From Bolinopsis microptera (lineage: Eukaryota > Ctenophora > Tentaculata > Lobata > Bolinopsidae): a stretch of DNA of 64,000 bases. The stretch covers positions 13,392,944 to 13,456,943 of the forward strand of contig NC_087083.1 in assembly GCF_026151205.1 (NCBI RefSeq), written 5' to 3'. Positions within the stretch are counted from its first letter, which is position 1; each line of letters begins with the position of its first letter. Below the pieces are notes generated by a model, which was not told the origin of the DNA, did no database searches, and saw nothing but the letters and a program-made list of their open reading frames with translations. Below, one piece after another: positions 59,279 through 64,000 of the stretch. The translations under genes and the position numbers were made by a program.

Positions 59279-61319
59279 CTACTGGTATCGATTGTCTTTC
59301 CATTTGATGTTGACGACATTGTCTACATCTTTATTCTTAAGCCTTTGATCCACACTTAGGAATTTTTGGTTTACTTCTTTTAAACTCCTGCCTGGCACAA
59401 AGTATGAATGGTATTTTACTGCTTCTTTATATAGCGTTTCCATGACCATGTACGTGTCAATTATATTCACTAGCAGGAACCCGTATAATATAACCCTAAA
59501 CGGTGTCAAGACTCAAAATACTAAAATAATTATTACCTATTTAATTGGCGTTTTTGACACCACTTGGGGGTCCAAATTTCGGCTCTAAAATCATTATTCC
59601 TTGGCCAATTTTTTATTTTTTCATGCTGATTTGAAGGCCATTAAAGCATTTGACCCAGCCAAAAAAGTTCCAGTTGTATATCTTTTACGGTTTATGCGGA
59701 AAGTCGCGTTAAAGTTGATGCCGCGGTGTCAGTAAAATGGCACAGATATATATATATATATATATATCGTCTCGCTTTATATATAGTAAGATGCCCACAG
59801 TTCAATGTTTTAACCAACCATACCAATATACCATACTTTATACTCATTAACTTATTATCTTTTTACTATATGTTTTAATTGCTAGTCCTTAGAAGGGTAC
59901 TCTATTAACAGTTTTTGACTGATTTGATTGTCCTGCACAGCAGATTGAAGCATCTCTCAATTATTTACTATTATTATTGTATTGCTGTGTAAATTTGATT
60001 CTAATTCTAATATCCGATCGTGATTAAACCCTGCTTTAGTATTAAGTCATGGTTTTCAATATTTACGGACATTATAACTGCACTGATCAGAACTTCACAA
60101 GCCATGTTTTTGGTTGTTTTACTAAAAACTTGAAAAGTTTAGTTTGTCCATTTCATCCCCGTCACCGACAGAATTGACAAATGACAGAGCAGACGAAATT
60201 TCTTAATGAATTCTCATATAATCGCTTAGTTAATTAACTAAGTAATTAACTAATTACTTAGTTCTCATACTAATATGCAACCCTGTCCGTTTCATTTAAA
60301 AAGTGTCGATCAAATCGGGAAAATAGCTATTAAATCATTCAGTGTCACTCTCTGGGAAAGTTATCTTTACTTTAAAATGCTTCCGTGAACTGTTAAATAT
60401 TTTCTGAAAAGTGTTAGAACTCCTCCTACAGTATCTGTCATCACAATTATAGACTCTATGTGGGAAGTTCATACTTTCACTTTTTGTTTTTTCTGAGTTA
60501 TAATATATAACTTATATTTAGGTTTGTCATGTTTCTGTCGTATTTGTTTTATGTACAATTGGAAGAATACCGCAAAATGATTTAACATGTTAAATTCATT
60601 TCTATCTAAAACTCGTTCCACTGCTATGCTTCAATACATTGTTTTGCTTTCAAATAGTATAGAAGTTATGGTCGTCATCAGGCGACATAATACTAATATC
60701 CAGTCTCGAATACATAGAAAATGTCATCCTTCCGCATTTTTCAGGCCTTTATTATTTAATGTCCGAGCCTTATTTTAGATTCATTGCGGGCATTGACTTT
60801 AAATGCTGTAAAGGTGGAGTAATGGAAGAAATTAATATAATTACTATGGAGCGGAATTTGGCTAATTTTAGGGGCGGGAATTAAATCCTACTTTATCGGG
60901 CACGCGATGAAATGGTGGTGTTGCGAAATTTTAAAATTATTACTCAATTCCCATTATCATTGCAATGCATTGTGTCCTTAATAAAGACTCTCTACCAGTG
61001 ATTTAACCCGCAGTTACCACGTGGTACCCGTTACATCACCTTCCCAACAAGTCGCTCGCTAAAAACATTATTCAATCAGGATAAAATCCTTATCTCCGGA
61101 ACACGTGATCGGCTTTTGTTCTCCTGAGTGGCTAAAACAAAAGTCACGTGGAACCGTTCCGGGCTCTGGTTGGGTGAGAGAAAGGGGTCCGTGACTCTGT
61201 GAGTTACAAAAGTGCTAACTGAGGATGACCTCACCTTCCTGCAGAACCACTGGTCCATTGTTTTCATCTGTGGGTGTTGAATTACCGCTTTCTCGGTTTC
61301 TCGCACGGGCCGTTCTCAT
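59279..61319 (-). CDS. Tentative two-exon gene (91 residues)
   Basis: Exon 61319-61235 starts MRTARARNRESGNSTPTDEN and ends at AAG/GTGAGG (phase 1). Exon 59469-59279 follows TGCTAG in the matching phase and ends in a stop (KWKDNRYQ). The joined frame is open. CACGTG boxes and CCAAT-type motifs lie just upstream of the start (61320-61440), as expected of a promoter. No family recognised, and further exons between may exist. The acceptor coincides with the end of a repeat shared with 46620-46757. Confidence 0.35.
59470..59605 (-). repeat. Second CTAG-ending repeat family, copy 2
   Basis: Inverse of the repeat at 46620-46757 with about 15-20 percent difference by eye. Its CTAG end at 59470-59473 is directly followed by the tentative exon at 59469. 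Confidence 0.6.
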
Positions 61320-61440
61320 TGGTCCACACATACCACGTGACTGCAATACCAGGACGCTATTAGTTTTAATGAGTCACGTGGCCGCAGTTCTCACAGCGTA
61401 TTGGTGGGTTGTTGTTGATCAGCCAGGTGGGAGGTAAAAA
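61015..61440. promoter_or_regulatory. Promoter-like region with CACGTG and CCAAT boxes
   Basis: CACGTG occurs near 61018, 61102, 61145, 61333 and 61374, with ATTGG/CCAAT-type motifs near 61319 and 61400. The spacing and local GC rise suggest a promoter for a minus-strand transcript from about 61330 or for divergent transcripts. Confidence 0.45.
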
Positions 61441-61449
61441 TAGCACTTT

Positions 61450-62430
61450 TCTAACATAGTCAGTTGTTCTGGTGGTAGCAGCATCGTCCCTTTAATCAAA
61501 TTAGGTAGAGCAGGTGTACACTACTTTAATATTATGAGGGGATCATCTAGGAACGTGAACTATGTTCCCAGCTATTTTGGGAATGGAACTTAAATTAGTT
61601 CAGCTAGTTCACTTGTCTAGCGATGTATATATTTCGTGTCAGACCTTCTAGATTGCCCTTTGCGACTCTCTGTGTAGATATTTTTCAAACTCTGAAGTCT
61701 GAACTATACCTCTGGTCTATTTTTCCTGGAAATTGCAATGGAATACATTTAAACAGTTCTTCCGAAATTATATCTCTGATAAAATGTAACCAGTTCTAGT
61801 TATTATAGTAGTAGTTCGAACTTTGGCAGAATATAGAAATATGAACATTAGCCAGATATGAATGATATAACCTTAGAGAGGCTGTCAAGTTATATTTAAG
61901 CACTAGCAAGCACTGCAGGTAATTATATTCCTTGATATTCTCCCCCCTCTCCCTCTCCATCGAGTTCTGTCCTTACATAATCTGTTCTATTTTTAGCTCC
62001 TGTCAAATTCCACTGAGTAGCTCTCTCTCTCTCGCTGCTATCGTCGCTAGCGGTATACGTTTTGTCATGTAATCAAGCTGCGTATAAAGTTGACTCGAGA
62101 TGGGTGACGTAATTTTCGCTGGAGTTGGCAGGTTTCCAGCTACTATAACTCACCTTGTTTAAATAACCAGCCCGTCCTCTTTGCAACCCAGCCCCTCCAA
62201 CCCTGGCCTAACCCTCCCAGAAATTTCCAGAAAAGTCCGGTGAAATGAGTGGGTAGGACTGATTATCCCAGTATTTGCAACAAATCACAGGCACACAGCC
62301 CAGCATCATACACACACAAGGTTAATTAATGGACGTGGTATAAGGTCTAATTTGCTAAACAACGCAAGTCTCAACACTCGAGGCTGAAGGAGTTCTGTTT
62401 GTAGAGGGCGAGATAGTGCTGACTTCTTGT
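61450..62430. other. No gene seen
   Basis: Non-coding by eye; contains a short CT-rich run near 62020-62035. Possibly part of a promoter zone with the flanking CACGTG-rich blocks. Confidence 0.45.
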
Positions 62431-62433
62431 ACT

Positions 62434-62556
62434 GATCACGTGACCTCTTTATACTGTATCACGTGTCATGACGTCACACCACGTGTCATGACGTCACACC
62501 ACGTGTCATGACGTCACACCACGTGTCATGACGTCACACCACGTGTAATGATCTCA
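62434..62556. promoter_or_regulatory. 20-bp tandem array of paired E-box and CRE palindromes
   Basis: Four exact copies (62460-62539) of CACGTGTCATGACGTCACAC, then a fifth decayed copy. Each unit has CACGTG and TGACGTCA, consensus sites for bHLH-ZIP and CREB/ATF factors, at fixed spacing. Another CACGTG (GATCACGTGACC) lies 20 bp upstream. Confidence 0.7.
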
Positions 62557-62733
62557 AAAACCACTTTACTTGCTCGACCTTCCCGCTGAACACACAACAT
62601 TTCTACACCGTTATAATACATGTATACATTTCAAATATTATGCGTGATTGGATACACCATATTGTGCTGAGTAGCTCGCATTGTATGATATTGTATTTTC
62701 GAACCTCGAAACTTAGCATTGAGCTGCGTGAGC

Positions 62734-62866
62734 GTGTGCTGCTCTCCCAAAGTGTGCTCCAGAATCATAAAGCCGGGATATCATGACGTCACACCACGTG
62801 TCATGACGTCACACCGTGTGCTGCTCTCCCAAAGTGTGCTCCAGAATCATAAAGCCGGGATATCAT
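62734..62866. repeat. 51-bp direct duplication flanking a second CRE/E-box block
   Basis: 62734-62784 and 62816-62866 are identical copies beginning GTGTGCTGCTCTCCCAAAG. Between them is a piece of the 20-bp array (two TGACGTCA and one CACGTG). Confidence 0.85.
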
Positions 62867-62979
62867 TTGTACGATTGCTTTGTTGAAGCTTTGCCTTTTG
62901 CGATACAGTCAATACGTCAATACCTCGAACTTGGCAGAGTACACCCAATCACGCCCCAATCTCACTCGATCACTAGTAT

Positions 62980-63045
62980 ACTGTTATAATATGTTATAAT
63001 ATGTTATAATATGTTATAATATGTTATAATATGTTATAATATGTA
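62980..63045. repeat. 10-bp tandem repeat (ATGTTATAAT)n
   Basis: Six to seven near-perfect units. Confidence 0.95.
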
Positions 63046-63679
63046 CTGTTTGTAAGTACTTATCATATTTCCCATGACACCCCGATCTCAGGTGTACTAT
63101 CACACCTTCTCCTCCTGATCCTCCTCTCATTAGTGCAACAACACCCACCAATTACACCTAATCACACCTACTAATCACCACAACTAATCACACCTAATCA
63201 CACCTACCCAAGCTACTCGCGCTTCAACTCAACAGTTTGTATAACCTTGCTCGCTCTCTCTCCTCGCTTCTTCTTTGTGCAGACGGACCGTTACGCATGT
63301 TTTGGGCTGTTGACAACTTTTGCATGCAAGCTGTTGTAAAGTTTATAAGGGTGGAGCCACACCACTTATTATCATCATTATATTTTGAACCGTATATTAT
63401 GTGTATTTATCCTGTATAATATTGCGTGCATTATAACATACAAATACGAAATATATGTGTTTAATGTTATATTCAACCTGGTTCCTAGGTTGCCATGATC
63501 ACCATGAGCGCACCAACCAATCGAGTGAGGGTACTCCTGTCATGTGATCACAATGAGCCAATCACGGTGAAGTGTACCGCTTGTCTGCACGCATTATACT
63601 GGGTGCAGGACCCCGTACCCGTGCCAAGTGTTGCTTATTGTTGCTGGGGAGGTGTGATGTGGTTACTTGCTCCTGTCGA

Positions 63680-63765
63680 CTGTCACGTGACCTGTTCACT
63701 TGCTCCTTGCACTGTGTCACGTGGTGTGTCACGTGGTGTGTCACGTGGTGTGTCACGTGGTGTGG
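63680..63765. promoter_or_regulatory. 12-bp CACGTG array
   Basis: Four units of GTCACGTGGTGT at about 63715-63763 and a separate TCACGTGA at 63684. The open frames across it on both strands (VSRG and THHV repeats) come from the periodicity. Confidence 0.6.
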
Positions 63766-64000
63766 TTCATTATGCTACTTGTTCTCATTCACACGTGTAC
63801 TCGTTTAACCTTGTACGTGTTCAATGTTTGGATACTTGTCAATATTTATGTTCCCAGGGTTTGGACTTTGGAGTTGTTTAGTATCGACACTATCCCAATG
63901 TACACTATTACTGCTAGAAACCTGCTAGTCGAAACTCGAAAGCTTTAGGAGGAGGAAATTTAAAATCAGTTATGTTCTAATTTCTCTTCATTTGCAACGG

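Noticed and set aside
63495-63948. Plus-strand frame of 128 residues near the right edge
   Set aside because: Cys/Trp-rich without a recognisable family and half of it is the CACGTG array; no splice pattern supports it.

Overview
This is eukaryotic nuclear DNA: AT-rich, densely intron-bearing with GT-AG introns, about one third repeats, and carrying animal gene families (makorin, BCKDHA, a PAN/LDL-receptor-A/bulb-lectin secreted protein). I read it as an invertebrate metazoan. The heavy nesting of genes inside introns recalls what has been reported for ctenophores, but nothing here fixes the phylum. Genes were assembled by hand from conserved protein blocks, splice sites and reading-frame phase; coordinates below come from that reading.

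Region by region. 1-3208 (-): 5' half of a makorin E3 ligase gene, cut by the window edge. 3.3-9 kb: no gene; remnants of a GIY-YIG retroelement, a non-LTR element tail, and a MITE. 9.1-12.9 kb: a 172-bp satellite in two head-to-head arrays. 13.0-14.2 kb: an 18-bp-based minisatellite. 14.3-22.4 kb (-): a 14-exon MULE-transposase-like/SWIM zinc-finger gene with one in-frame TAA; a SINE and a small ORF lie in its intron 2. 22.8-23.5 kb: a decayed non-LTR fragment. 23.75-56.94 kb (+): BCKDHA, the E1-alpha subunit of the mitochondrial branched-chain keto-acid dehydrogenase, nine exons that join in phase into 421 residues.

BCKDHA intron 8 is 27.2 kb and holds, antisense to the host gene: an 18-exon secreted multidomain lectin-like gene (48392 to 29981, 1135 residues); inside that gene an uninterrupted non-LTR retrotransposon whose ORF1 combines an AlkB-type dioxygenase with an SGNH hydrolase; tandem Helitron-like copies; a single-exon secreted ORF; a 3.25-kb inverted-repeat element with a perfect 8-bp target duplication; and a four-exon small secreted protein gene. 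BCKDHA intron 4 holds an antisense broken pore-former-like gene split by a hAT-type MITE.

57-64 kb: mostly non-coding, with one tentative two-exon (-) gene (61319 to 59279) and a zone rich in CACGTG E-boxes and TGACGTCA (CRE) palindromes, including a 20-bp tandem array, that looks regulatory.

A recurring theme is short tandem duplication across splice junctions: the acceptor of BCKDHA exon 6 and of the lectin gene's last exon are each copied five to eight times, and nearby donors are duplicated too.
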